NCBI GenBank assembly: GCA_950295325.1
Contig: OX485807.1
Location: 6,390,501-6,450,500 of the forward strand
DNA: 60,000 nt
From: Polytrichum commune
Taxonomy: Eukaryota; Streptophyta; Polytrichopsida; Polytrichales; Polytrichaceae
Direction: 5' to 3'
Part shown: one piece after another, positions 1 to 11,884 of the stretch
Numbering within the stretch: position 1 is the first letter of the stretch
Layout of the letters: the number at the start of each line of letters is the position of its first letter
Notes under the pieces: model-generated
What the model saw: only the letters and a program-made list of their open reading frames with translations
Told to the model about the DNA's origin: nothing
The model's database searches: none
Position numbers and translations under genes: made by a program

Positions 1-149
1 GACTTTCAGCTACCGGTAGCCCTAGTGCTTGGCCTAAAATTCGGGGATGAAGTGACAATTGGTGACACAAAGAGGGCCCGGGTAAGGAGGGCTTGATGAA
101 TAAGAAGATTTTTTTTTGGGACTGTGGGGGATCGTAAAGGGGTACATAC

Positions 150-236
150 AATACCAATCTTCAAGTGGGAAGAGAAACGACCCAAGATGGGTCGCTCCGC
201 CACCGGCTCCTTCCCCTTCGCGGCTTTAGGAGGCAT
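150..236 (-). CDS. OLA1: Obg-like ATPase 1 (YchF/OLA1), first coding exon; gene continues beyond the left edge
   Basis: Reading leftwards from an ATG at 236, 29 codons give a protein start beginning MPPKAAKGKE and containing ERPILGRFSSHLKIGI. From family knowledge this is the conserved N-terminus of plant OLA1/YchF, a cytosolic P-loop ATPase/GTPase linked to ribosomes and stress responses. The exon ends in phase 0 at 150 before a perfect GTATGT donor (149-144). The next expected residues are the G1 loop (VGLPNVGKST), which must lie in an exon outside the window. Positions 1-149 are therefore intron 1. The reading frame stays open upstream to an ATG at 377, adding 47 residues, but the start at 236 matches the family's normal beginning. 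The gene is divergent to the Rpp38-like gene. Identity is confident; nothing can be said about the catalytic part. Confidence 0.9.
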
Positions 237-790
237 GGTTGCACTTTTTCTCTTCCCCTGCTTCGATCTTCCTGCAGATGGAGTAACGAAATCGGAGCAG
301 GGCAGAGCGAAGGGAAGGGCCGGAGAGAAACAGAGCAAGAGTTTCTGCAAGTGAAGAGAGAGGAGAGGGAGCCTCAAACCCTAACCCTAATTTGCAAAAC
401 ATTGCGTACGCCTATGTGGCAGACATATGATGAGGTGTCTTCTGACGTGGATGAACCATAGGCACTTTTGTGAGCGAAACAGTAGGGTGAAACGTCAATA
501 TGTCAATACACTGGGAGTTTCTTCTCTTCGGCTGGTCACCCAAATGTTGGGATGTGAGAGGAAATTAGAGTTTTACAATTTGCGGGGTGCTTCATATAAA
601 TCTTGGCGCAGAACCCACAATCATACACGGCCACTTTATACACGGCCTGGGGCCTGACTGTCGCAACGTGCAGTAGTGAAACTTGTTCTCAAGACTAGCA
701 GATTTTCCTGCTTCGAATTTGGAGATTGTGTGTGCCTGCAAACATCTTAGGTGAACCATCTTATTGTTGAGAAGAATTAGGGTGGAGGGT
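237..790. promoter_or_regulatory. Shared divergent promoter / 5' UTR region with telobox
   Basis: About 554 bp separate the start codons of the OLA1 exon (minus) and the Rpp38-like gene (plus). At 376-390 there is a telobox, AAACCCTAACCCTAA, a motif known from promoters and 5' leaders of plant ribosomal-protein and other translation-related genes. No clear TATA box was identified for either direction. The region probably holds both 5' UTRs; the transcription starts cannot be placed from sequence. Confidence 0.6.
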
Positions 791-3204
791 ATGGTGATGG
801 AGGAAGCAGATGATGGAATGAGACGGCCATGGTCGGGGAAGCAGATGGAGGGTCTTCTCAAGTCCCTATCCAGGTATAATTTCCTCTACCTGTGTGGTGG
901 TGTTTTTGGAGCATTTGTTGTCTGAAGTAGAATGTCAAAACGCGAATTATCTGCTTAATATCGTTTCATTTCAACAGCATTCTTACAGCATTAAACGTGT
1001 AGAATAGTTTCATGATGTTGCAATGTACCTGATTTACTTTCAGAGTCTTTACATTTCCCTTTTAGCAGGCAGCCTGCCATAATCTCTCCCTCACATGGGG
1101 ATCTGCTTCTGTAAATGTCGTCTAAAGTACTTGAGGATATCTTGCGCCTTTTGGAGGAATTCAAAATTTTCATGGCTGACGTGAAAGTCATCTTGGTCAT
1201 AATATTTCTTTCTTTTCTCCTATATTTCCACATCCACGGAATGTATCTGAGTGTATGTGCCCCTCACTGACATGTATGGAACTAACAGGGCCATTGAGAT
1301 TGTTATGGAGGCGAAGGAGGGAGACCTAATTACAGCGAAAGTCAAACCTGATAGCAAGAAATGTCTTGTAAAGGAGCTGAAGGTAGCAAAACACATGCAC
1401 ACATCCTACCTTAAGAGGTTATAAGGTTTTAGCATTTGCATCTGTGCCCTTGAAGTTCGGCAAGCATTTGGAGGATTCCCTGGAATTCAAGCTGTTATAG
1501 GAGCGTGAAATGCATATGATTGAGTCTCTTGTTTTCCTCTCTTGTCTGTTTCTATCAACTGATTAGGGTTAACATCGAAATGCTTCCTCTCTTGCACTTT
1601 CTCTCAACTGCTTGGAGAAATCAATATAAGAGAGCTGTTCATTTTTGTCTTCTTTCCACCGGGTAAGCTTCATCATAAAGTTCCAATGATTATCATACAG
1701 TTAATGTCACAACTATCATACAGTTATCATACAATTATCATACAGTTAATGTCACATGAATCATCATTTTGTCCCTGTGTCAGGTGGCTGATACTGTTAA
1801 AGAGGAGGGTTTATACCTTATACAACCCTTGTCCATCTAAAATCCTCAACTGTGTTCAATCTATGTAAAGAGTATAATTTGTTAGCACCCTTCTTAAGAC
1901 CCAAGGACAAAGTCATTTATATCCTTCTTTAACCTTTAGCTCAAAAAGGAGTTGGACACTGGCATGTATCTTTATTGAAACAGTTTCATATACTTAGTAG
2001 TCCACAAGGGCTTTGTATTAAAAGGGATCCCTTATGAATCTTGATCAGTGTCACATCTCTTGTGTTTTGTAGGCCCATCTACTTATCGGCATTAATAATG
2101 TGACTCGAGCATTGGAAAGAATGCATGTCAACCCTGTAATATCAGATAGAGAACCACAGCCAAAGCGCTTGAAGCTTGTTGACGATGCAGTTGCAGAACT
2201 TGAGATGATGGTCCAGAAGGGGCAAGTAGAGAAGCTCAATGTAACTCATTTACAGGTACCAAGCAATTTCAATGTATCAATGTCTTGCAAGACTTCCCTA
2301 TTTTTGCATTTCCATCTTTCTCATATTAATGGAGGTTTTGCATGTATTGTAGCCTAGTATGCCCATCTGGTAATCGACACTATTGTGAAAACTTGTAAAC
2401 TTGGTTAGTTTCGTGATATATTTTGGTGGAGCCCTCTTTTTTTTGCTTTCTTTTTTCTTTTTTTAATTCTGAAATGTTTCATTAGGCAGTCATTGTAGCG
2501 ATAGATGTGCACCCTCGGGTGCTCGTGAGCCATTTAGTTTCTCTTTGCGCAAGCCGAGGGGTACCCATGCTTCCTGTTAGTGGAGGTGGTGATGGTTGTG
2601 GGTCTTTGAGACTGGGAGAACTCCTCGGCACCCGAACAGCCATTGCAATAGGAATCAAGGTGAGTTTCTCTCTGTCTGTTCCTTGAAAATTACATAAACA
2701 TTGTTAATGTGGTGTAGGTGTCTGTTATCCTTAGATTTAAGCATTTTGAAGAGTGTGCACTTGGTGGGATTTTCTATAGCAAGGTCTTTTGAGTTGAATA
2801 TTGGTAGATGGGAGAAGGCTATGTCCGAAGATAGACAACAATGACGTGTCGACTAATGAGAGCTTGCCACTTGGCTTTGCTTGGCATTCATGTGTATAAT
2901 CAAGAACCTTGATCCCTGGAAATTTATTTTTGAATCTAGAATAGAATGAGAACGTCGTTACACATGCTTAAGAATGCTATGTAGCTTTCTCCTTGTTGTA
3001 GTCCTCATTGTTACTCTTGCAAGAGTCAAACTTCAACCAAATTCATTGCCACCTTAAATTCTTCTAGACAAATTTTTAACAAGCTTGCACAATCTGAAGT
3101 TGTATATACTTCCATCACTTGACTATGTTATGAGGTTTGCACAGGCTGGAGACACTCCTATTAACTGGGCAGTTGAGATGATCTTAGAAACAAGAACAAA
3201 GTGA
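791..3204 (+). CDS. Rpp38-like L7Ae-family protein, subunit of RNase P/MRP (complete, five exons)
   Basis: Exons 791-873, 1289-1382, 2073-2255, 2486-2659 and 3145-3204 all have GT/AG borders. They join in frame to 197 residues ending in TGA at 3202-3204. The start at 791 is the first ATG after an in-frame stop at 752; a second Met lies two codons later. The L7Ae/L30e fold is seen as LLIGINNVTRALE (62-74) and AVIVAIDVHPR (121-131), followed by LVSHLVSLCASRGVP and an ELLG..TAIAIGIK strand. LLIGINNVTRALE closely resembles the Rpp38 signature. Rpp38 binds kink-turn RNA in RNase P and RNase MRP, which process pre-tRNA and pre-rRNA in the nucleus and nucleolus. About 45 residues (75-120) with a basic PKRLK stretch separate the two core strands. 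Other L7Ae relatives are less likely, but a specialised paralogue cannot be excluded. It shares a promoter with OLA1. Confidence 0.85.
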
Positions 3205-3939
3205 GAACTCACCCCTTGGTTGAAGTCCATCATGACAAACAGCGCGAGTTATTCCACATCCTTTTCTGGGTGTAATTTATGCCTTTTGGCTATGATTGAT
3301 GCTGATCATGGAGGCCGTTCTGAAGATCAACAAAACTTGACTGTCAATGGTGTCCACAAACTCCTGGGCAGTAAGAATGCAAAATTAGTTGTGACCTAAG
3401 TTACCTGTTGCCAAGCAAGTGAGTATTCACACTTCTTGACCTTGGCTGTGGCGGTCTCCAGTACAGTCTTACAATTTCTCCTCAAAGAATATGGATTCTG
3501 TGTGATTTTCTCCATTTGGGACACTGCAGAGACCCATCTAAAGTGGACATTCAGTTTCTTGGCCAAGAAACTGAGATTTAAGGCTCTCTTTGTTGAACAT
3601 GAAAGGGCAGAAGGAGTGTAGAAGGTTTCCTACCGCAGTAACAAGAGATTCAAAGTGAATCGAGAATCTTGAAATGATCTTATGAGCTACCTCAAAGGCG
3701 ATGGCAGCTAGAAGTGGAGTTAAAGGCTCCTTTGTAAGTTCAACCCAAATCTCAAGCCTTCAACTTATGTGCACTCAAGTGTGATGCTGGTGTGATTAGA
3801 ATCGACCCAGTTTTTGAGCCTTCAAGAATTATCCATTGCTCCAAGACCAATCAATTCACCACACTTCGAATTCACATAGGAGAAGAAAGCATGTGACTCA
3901 TTATCAACTGAGAGCAGTGCAAACAGAAGCACCGACAAT

Positions 3940-5075
3940 GACAGATTCAAGAACCATCTGGAAGAAACTTTATACAAGCACTAAAGACACCCAGTTCCAA
4001 CTGGTCCATGAATTACTTTTTCTTGAGAACTCTACATAACTTATGTGTTTTTTGAAAGGATACATATTGTAATCTTCAGCTTCGATCTTGGGTTACGAAA
4101 GGTGGGCTTGTCTTGTGGAACACTTCAGATGTTGGTGTGTATGTGGGACTAACAATTATGCAAGCTCAAGTGCATGAGAAGCTTCTTGAAGTTTAAATGC
4201 AAGGCAGTACCTAAGAACCAAGATTTAGTTCTTTCAAGAGTGAGAATTTGCAGTTGTACTTATATAAATCTGCTGCTAGTCTGCTGTGTAGAAAGTACAA
4301 TTTTCAAGACTCTACAGATGTGTTTGCTCTAAAGATTCATACTGTAATCTTCAGCTTCAACACAGATGTGTTCACTAGTACTCTTGATTTGCCTCATGGT
4401 GAACATCTCTGAATTGAGTCCACATTTGCTCAGATGATGTGGGCCTCTTTCCAAATCTGAAGGTCGAAACTAGCACTGAGGGACAGATTGGTATGATGAT
4501 GCAAAAGAGAGTCAAGAACCATCTAGAAGAAACTAGATTGTACAAGCAGTAAACCTTCCCTGAAGTTTCAATAGCTTAGCTCATAGTGTGCATGAGAAGC
4601 TCCTCAAGAGTGTTTTGTGTGATCTTAAAGAATCTGGCTTCAGTTAGACTTTTCACAAGTGAGAATCTGCTGTTGTACATACATCTGCTGCCGTTACAAC
4701 TTAGTAAGATTTGAAAGATACTAACTATACATGTGTTCTCTATTGTAATCTTCACCTTCAATCTATAATATATGTGCACCATTCTGGAAGAATTGCCTTG
4801 TTGTGAATACATCCCTGGATTTAATCCACATTCACTCAGATGACTTAGAAAGCCTGGACTTATGCAAACGATCTGTCTGAAGATCCATGGAACCTGGCAC
4901 TGCGAAACAGATTCCTCACATTGTGCAAAACAGAATTACAAAAGCCATCTAGAAGAATTTGCTGTTTTACACTCACATCTGTTGCCATTATACTATAATG
5001 CAGTGTAGAACATATTACTTGTTTGAAAACCCATCATCACATATGTATTTTGAAATGTAATCTTCAGCTTCATTC
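3940..5075. repeat. Degenerate direct repeats, roughly 275-400 bp apart
   Basis: The string GTAATCTTCAGCTTC or a one-base variant recurs at 4069, 4344, 4745 and 5057. Each copy follows an A/T-rich 'tgt' segment. A second shared string, around AACCATCTAGAAGAA, recurs near 3950, 4515 and (as GCCATCTAGAAGAA) 4940. A third, GTGCATGAGAAGCT, is near 4171 and 4587. Order and spacing suggest an old, eroded tandem duplication. Confidence 0.55.
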
Positions 5076-5130
5076 CATAAGATACAATGCTCACTGCTCT
5101 GGAAAATCAATTGAAAAGCTTGATACTGTA

Positions 5131-5565
5131 GGCTGATAGCAAGTTGGATGGAAAACAATTCAAATGATTAAGCCCAAATTTTTGGTGATTATTGGCCTAG
5201 ATGGCCTAAATAAAAGAAAAAATAATCATCAAAATGCCTAAATTTTAGCAAATTTGGTGCATTGGAACAACCTGTACCAAACATGAACACAAAATGACAA
5301 AAACATTGTTCACGATGCTAATTAGCACACTAAGATGGCTTAACCTAAACCCTCAAGGCTAACATCATATACTTTGCTGCTATGAATGAATGAAAATTAA
5401 GTTACAATATATGGATTTGTATGTAGGATATGCTATGTGCCCAAATGAATAAATACACATGTACATATTTGCCGAAGTTTCCAAAAATGTTTTTACGGAG
5501 TGCCTAAGCCCTTTTCTTGAGTTTTATTAATTATTGGAAAAAATCTGCCTGACTTGCTATCAACC
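5131..5565. mobile_element. TIR element (MITE-like), about 435 bp
   Basis: The left end begins GGCTGATAGCAAGTTGG; the right end read on the minus strand begins GGTTGATAGCAAGTCAGG. Both are flanked by TA (5129-5130 and 5566-5567). There is no coding capacity. The short TIR and TA flanks suggest a Tc1/mariner-type non-autonomous element, but superfamily assignment is uncertain. Confidence 0.5.
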
Positions 5566-6635
5566 TATGGTAGTAGGACATTTGAGGCCAAAATGTCATA
5601 TTACCAAGAATGCAACATTTGGATAGAACGACACTTCCTTGTGCAACCAAACATGTCTTAGTAAAGAGGGAGAACAATAGTAGGTGATGTGGTCCATACT
5701 TGTGCTCATGGCTTGGATGCCCGCCTCCACCTTGCCTAATCTCTCCTTGGTGCTGCTTATCCTAGAGATCATACATCAATATCACCTAGAGAGGTCATTC
5801 TTTGTAAGATTTTAAAAATCACATGTAAAATACTGCAAGGTGGAATAAAATCTAATGGGATAAAATTTATTTTACAAATTAACATAAATATAAGGTACTA
5901 GAACTTTGTTCTAGAAATATACTACACATTTTCTAGAAATGTTCATCAAATATATGAAATATCCCATAAATATGTGCATTGCTTCATAGCCCCATAAAAT
6001 GGCCCTTTATCACAAGTGCTTCATATTCCGACAAGATAATTACCCCCCAGCGGGCATTATCCTCATGTGTGCCATTTGCCTATGAACAACAATATAGGAA
6101 GTTCATGTTGGCACTAAATTAGAAGTGAATGGAGGATCTCTAGGATTTTTAAAAATAAAAGTAAAAATAAAAATAAAATAGTAGAGACGCCTATTCCCGA
6201 TGAGGACCCCATCATCAATCTATAGGGTACCATCAATCTGATCAGGCCAATACCAATAGCGACGTGACACATGTCCAAGTTTTGAGTGTCAAAGTGAGGA
6301 GAAATGAGCGGTTCTAGCATACTTTAGACATTGGTAATATGTTCAAGCCAAATTTTGGCTTCAAAAACCCACAGTAATTTCAACTTAGGGAATAAAATTA
6401 TTGAGAAAATTGCAGTCCTCCTAATGTCTATCTTCCTACACGGGAATAAATTGCACCGCCTTATGATTTTCCAAATCTGGTGCAAAATCTCTTAAGTGAT
6501 CAATTATGGACACCTCTACTCTAATTAGGCCAAATCAACTTGAGTTATGTCTTCAATGATTGTCACATTATTAATCGGTTGGGGAGACCATCGCTACAAG
6601 ACAACATTTGGATCGACGAACATAAGGTACCGTGG

Positions 6636-6960
6636 GTTGATAGCCAGTCCAACACAATTATGTCAAATAATTATTTAAAGTGCCAAAAGTTGGTCCAACG
6701 CTTCAGAATAATAATTCTAAAAATTCCAACACTTTTCCTATGACTACAGTAAGTTGATAGATGGTCCAACACAATTGTGTCGAATAATTATTTAAAGTGC
6801 ATGTGATTCAAAATAATGATTTTGAAAATTCCAACACTTTTCCTTTGACTACCATAGGTTGATAGTTGGTCCCACACAACTGTGTCGAATAATTATTTAA
6901 CGTGCCAAAAGTTGGTCCAGCATTTCGAAACATTCTAAGCTTTCCCCATGACTTTCTCAC
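6636..6960. repeat. Tandem repeat, three units of about 105-117 bp
   Basis: Units start at 6636, 6753 and 6858, each with GTTGATAG. Each continues with a copy of GTCCAACACAAT...TGTCRAATAATTATTTAA and ends around AATTCCAACACTTTTCC. The third unit is the most diverged. Confidence 0.75.
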
Positions 6961-8478
6961 AATTCCAACTCATACACATATTCCCAATCAATAGGTATAA
7001 GGTGTTCACATTACACATGGTATTGCTAGTACGTTGTTAGCATATAAATCCTCATTCTAAGGTGTCCACAATCCATGTGGGATATTTAAACTTGAGAGAT
7101 GAAGCCTTGGTAGTCCTCTTGTATGTATTTGTCCGTATTTTTTGTATAAAAATTCAAATTGTACTTACGTTTGTTGGAGGGGATACTGTCATTGATTGTC
7201 TAAGTTTTCTTAGTTTAACAAAACTCCAAAAAAATAATTCTTCTTAGCACAATCAAGCTCCGAAACTATGTTCATAACACATTTCCTCTTCAAACCTCCT
7301 CACTTCTTGAAAATACTTATTGAAATTCATTCATATTTGTTGCACAAAATTTTCAAATCATAAAGATATTCTTGGATGTAGTACTTTGCTTCATGTACCA
7401 CATTTCTCTAGTTGGACACAATTCCAAACGAGTCCATCTTCTATATGAAATTGAGATCCAAAAAGTTATTAAGAATATAAACCAAGTTCTTAGTACATAG
7501 TCTTGTAATTTCATGTTAACTCATATTCTTTGCGATGACGAAGGACGACTTGGAATATAGTGCAAACTCCTCCTACATGAGACACCTTACATGGATTATT
7601 AACACTACATAAGCTTGTATAGAGTGAGAATTTACCATACCTTGTCAAAAGCATAAAGTGAATTAAAGTGATTCTAGAAATTTATGTCTAATATTGTTGA
7701 AGTAATTGATATTTATCTTTAGAATTATTTTGTGGTGGACTAGCTATTAGCCTATGGTAGGCAGGTGTTATTTGACTAATTTTCTTGTTCAAACACCTCT
7801 ATTTGATTGGTGTGTGGTTAGGTGAGGATCAAAGAACAAACACTAGAAAGTCACATGTTGAAAGAGATTGGACTACAACTTCAAATTTTTATCAACTACT
7901 CCACACTCAACAATGCACACAATTGGGAGGACCTACATATTCAATTAAGGAATCAACAAACAAGCACTTTGGATTACCATAACTAATTCAGGAGAGGCCC
8001 GACTTTCAATGTGCTTTTTGTTAATGTTTCGTCACAGTTTTGCTAATTGAACACAAATTTTGAAGACATAAATCTGATCAATAAAAGATAGAGAACAAGA
8101 AAAGTGAACCAATTAACACACACATACCTTATATTAAAAACAAAGTGTATTCTTACTAACTCCCAAAGTAGGTAGGCGATGTGTTGTCGAAGCTCAAGTT
8201 CCCAAATGAGCAAGTATCATTGTCCAATGAAGGCAATGCGCTCATCATACACCTCCTAGAACTTTTTATTTAGATTTCTACACCATAAAAAAGTAAAAAT
8301 AAAATTGGTTAAAAATGCCAGACTCCAATCACCTTCAGAACCAGATGATCCATATCCTTGCCTGAAAATTAGGACAAGAATTAAAGTTTGGTTGCCATTG
8401 CAGCCTTAATAACATTTCTGCGAGTTGAGACAATTAGTGGACGGATTGTATTAACTGTATCAAATGATTCTATGATAA

Positions 8479-8978
8479 TTACTTGTGACTACGAGATAAT
8501 GAATCATTTGAAGCCCGCCCAAAGAAATTGAAGTTCCACCGGTGATGATGAGTGGGAGACCGACTGCTGGCACGTGATGAAGATGGACTTGGAGACTGGG
8601 GGTCTGGATTACCCTCATTGATTGTGGACACACCCACTTTCACGGGATTCGGGCCGTATCTCGGTGTGGATATAAATGTGAACTTGTCACCATCCTTGAC
8701 AATCTTGATCACTTTGTTGTCGTTGCAATCATCTGCATTCACAAGAACACTTTCGCCACGGAATCCAGTTCCCAACCAGTACTCGAGGTAGGTCGAATTC
8801 GGATCTATCTTCATTACGTGCTCATGCTTCTGAGAATCCCCATTATGTGATTGTGGCACAAGCTTGCAAATGTCTCGAAACACCCCATTACTCCCCGACT
8901 TCAATTGGAGCACAACACTCGTACCGTTCACAAACTTGGTCTCGTTGACCATGTTTTGAGAGATTGTGGCTGACCCCC
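8479..8978 (-). CDS. Last exon of an unrecognised gene (possible plant DUF7748-like domain)
   Basis: The exon starts after an AG acceptor (8980-8979), with two bases completing a split codon. It runs 165 residues to TAA at 8481-8479. The first half has features of a small beta domain: FVNGTSVVLQLKSGSNGVF, then DPNSTYLEYW, then DDCNDNKVIKIVKDGDKF. From memory the YxEYW..DDCxDN..I.IV pattern resembles small plant domains of the DUF7748 type, at low certainty. The C-terminal third is Ser/Pro/Arg/His-rich (SPSPSSSRASSRSPTHHHR) and probably disordered. The open frame continues upstream of 8978, but that part is hydrophobic, lies past the acceptor and is probably intron. The exon joins in phase 1 to 9558-9644. 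The 5' end is not resolved, so the gene may be incomplete or a pseudogene. Confidence 0.55.
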
Positions 8979-9319
8979 CTGTGCACAAACACAGAACAAA
9001 CACACACCTGTAACTATTAGGCACTTGACATGAGAGGTGGGGGTATTGACCAATGTCAGGTGAATGCATAGCATCAATAATGAATATCAATAATGGTATC
9101 AAAGAACCAAAGTGTATTCCACCAGTCCAATAGCAATATTTGGTGGGTATGTCAAAGGTGAGAGAATCTCTGTATATCCAACTTATTATTTGGGTCAATA
9201 TCATTCTAAACCATATTGATACTACCGTGATTTTACCCAGGTACGAAGGTTCTTGCATGGTTCTTGCATGGTTTGTTTCAATACCGTATAGACTCAAATG
9301 GTATCCAAACAAAAACACC

Positions 9320-9425
9320 ATCATGGAGACTCTCGTCAAGAAAGAGAATGGGTATTTAAGGATAGTCCTAATCATAACTTAAAGTTCACAAAGCTTGCTG
9401 AGATCATCAAAACGGAGGGGAAAAA
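9320..9425 (-). pseudogene. Decayed duplicate of the 9558-9644 exon
   Basis: Read on the minus strand it gives LRFDDLSKLCEL, a stop, then VMIRTILKYPFSFLT. This aligns with LRFHDFNKLCALQVTFRTVLEAPIQFLG in the neighbouring exon. The donor GTGAGAG of the intact copy is CGAGAG here. It now lies inside the intron between the two exons above. Confidence 0.6.
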
Positions 9426-9557
9426 AATTTGAAAAATGTAAAAACCATGTGAATCTCTATGCTAACTCCTTTGCTACATATTTAGCATGCATCGCATGAC
9501 ACATAGAGCCAACCTGATTGTTCGGACCCCGAGCGAATAAGAAATGGAGACTCTCAC

Positions 9558-9644
9558 CAAGAAACTGAATGGGTGCTTCAAGCACAGTCCTAAATGTCAC
9601 TTGAAGTGCACAAAGCTTGTTGAAATCATGGAATCGAAGGGAAG
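9558..9644 (-). CDS. Probable upstream exon of the same unrecognised gene
   Basis: The open exon has an ATTAG acceptor (ag at 9646-9645) and a strong GTGAGAG donor (9557-9551). It encodes 28 codons including FHDFNKLCALQVTFRTVLEA. It enters with two bases of a split codon and leaves in phase 1, which matches the exon at 8978. A decayed second copy of this exon at about 9320-9425 has a stop and a broken donor. A possible earlier exon ends at 9992 before GTAAGT, in compatible phase, but its frame meets a stop upstream and no start codon was found. Function unknown. Confidence 0.45.
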
Positions 9645-11374
9645 CTAATTATTTTGCTATGTATTATGAGTAAATACCGCACATTGCAAGCACCTGGAAC
9701 AATCTCAAACTATTGTGAATTTCAAGTGATTGCAATTGACTTGAGTGCTATTGCCCTAATCTGTACCCTGGACCAAGTCCTCAAGACAAGCTGTTGGCAG
9801 ACATATACAAATGATCCCAATCAGTAATCCTTCATTTCAGCGCATGCCTAAGAATACCAGTGACTCTGGTGGAGAATGCGTGCACAGATTGACCAAGGCA
9901 AACAATCAGAGAGGTTTAGTGTAAGGCGGGAATAATTTCAAAAATTGGATGGAAATGTGTTAAAAATGCGCAGGAAGTAAGCTGACGACTTACCGGTCTC
10001 TTGGTTCACAACTGCCTTCGAGTCGAGCGTAATTTGGAGAAATTAGAAGACTTCAGTGATGTGCCCTAATTTCAACCTGTACTCTCGCCCAACAAGAAGT
10101 GGCGCCTAAGACGATGCTCCTGTCAAAGAAACCTTCCACCGTTTGAGCATTCGACGAGACACAACCTCGAGTGCACCTGATTCGTCTGCAACACAAATCA
10201 ACGAGACATGCTTATCTGAGCTATCAGAATTATTCCCGAGTGCAGAAAAACTGGGACTTATGCGACGATTCACATTATGAGACCATCATCATATTTTCAA
10301 CATGATCTATCAGAGGAGATGCAGAGTCGAGCAGGCAACACCCATTCACTACACTGTTTCTGACAAATTTTGTTACATAAACCCTAATCGTCTAAAGCCC
10401 TTGAATTGCTGCTTGTGTGGCGAATGTGTGGTGATTTTGTGACAAAGTAAGGTCGGATACGAATTGCTGGATATTTCAGTTGTGTTGATTAAAGATGAAG
10501 GTGAAAATGTGGTCCTCATGTCCCTCGAATTTAGTAGTGCTTGCTTGTCCATCTTTCCAATTCAAGAATGAGAAGATTCCGTTCCTAAATTCTCTCAACA
10601 ATTCGAAAGAAAGCACCCTAATGCGAATCTTGGAAGGAGACAAGAAGAATTTCGCAAAGCGAGCCATGAATCATAGCCACAAACTTGCTGTAAAATGAGA
10701 ATAAGAAGGAGATTTGTACAAGAGTTAACGTCACCGGATATGGCCAGGCTTCGCTCCGAACGATGCACCAACTGGAGGTTCCTCGGCAAAAATGCCTTGA
10801 GCCCTCACGGGCTTAGGGTTTTGGAGGAACCGTGTGCTTGTGATGCAAGTTAAGTCAATGGCCACTTGTTGGGAAATCTCCAGGCTGCCGATTATTGCAG
10901 ACACGGTGATCATCATCTTAAGCTTAGTGAGCACGAACGCGAAGCAGATAGTGATTTAGAGCTGGAGATAAAGTCAAGGAAGCGCGGGGGCAATTTCTTC
11001 TTGACTCAATACCGACACAGATTCGTAGATGGAACTACTGTTGCAGCGATCCAAATATGATGTGACTCAGATTTACAGTTTGACAAGAGTTTGACCCATG
11101 AATGAAGGAGTCCTTGCACACAGACGGTTCGACCAAGAATTTCAATTCTAAAATAAATTTTTTTGAGACGATGGCATCTGAATTTTTTATTTCCAAAGTG
11201 CCACAGCAATCGTTCAAATGCACAATATATAACCAGGTCGCTCCGAGCATGCAAGTGAAGGACACTGTCATCAACTCTCTTGCGCTTCTCTGTCCACAAA
11301 GAGGTTCTTTCATCCATAACATGTAGTTTACATCCATGGATAGATCGGTTATGTCCCATAACCAATGTCCAAGG

Positions 11375-11600
11375 AGATTTTTGGGCACAATCTATTGAGA
11401 TCATCTTGTTTTCGATATAAACCGGTTACATGTTGACATCTTGTAGTTTTTCTTTACTAAATTGAGGAGTATTCTAAAAATTCCTCCAAATCGGTTGGTG
11501 ATTTTTCTTGAAATCTTGAATTTTAAACGGTTATTTTTCGAACTCAACCGATTCATCTGTAACAAGTTGTCAATTCTCACCCGTTCCTTGCATATAACAT
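11375..11600 (-). repeat. Dispersed ACCGGTT-rich repeat, copy 1 (LTR U3-like)
   Basis: The copy contains a conserved 'gattttTGGgcAYAATC' start, ACATGTTGACATCTTGTAG, and spaced ACCGGTTA/AACCGATT boxes separated by TCTTGAAATCTTGAATTT. It is shared with 18305-18510 in the same orientation and with 50780-51000 in the opposite orientation. On the minus strand a TATATATT lies downstream near 11230. An LTR promoter origin is an inference; no second LTR or gag-pol was found. Confidence 0.55.
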
Positions 11601-11884
11601 GCAAGAGTTGATAGATGTCTCACTATTATCGTCTACTCTTCTCTTGTCCATTTTGAAGTCCATAGCAATCAAGACAAGGTAAGCTTGCCACATAGCCAAC
11701 TCCTAATTGGTTTTTAGGACGAAAGATGATCCAATTCAAAGTACCTCAGTTCAAGTTCCGAAGTGAAATATAGTAACTCGGTTTCAAGGCTCAAGTGATT
11801 GATAAGAGAAAATGTGCAAGACTACTTTTACATTAGGTGGGCTTTGAAATGTTCTATGGGTGGTAGGGCATGGAGTTTGTTGAG

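Larger units (their letters stand above)
3205..8478. other. Intergenic stretch without a supported gene
   Basis: The first few hundred bases are presumably the 3' UTR of the Rpp38-like gene. The rest holds degenerate direct repeats (about 3940-5070), a TIR element (5131-5565) and a three-unit tandem repeat (6636-6960). ORFs here are at most about 65 codons, without family resemblance. Around 7280-7500 the minus strand reads as short open pieces broken by stops, possibly a decayed coding fragment of unknown origin. Confidence 0.5.

Noticed and set aside
8979-9375. N-terminal half of a 298-codon minus-strand ORF with hydrophobic segments
   Set aside because: It lies upstream of a good acceptor, includes a decayed exon copy, and has the composition of intron DNA. 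Only the part after 8978 looks coding.
11006-11404. 132-codon minus-strand ORF
   Set aside because: It overlaps the LTR-like repeat and a second open frame of similar length; no domain is recognised.
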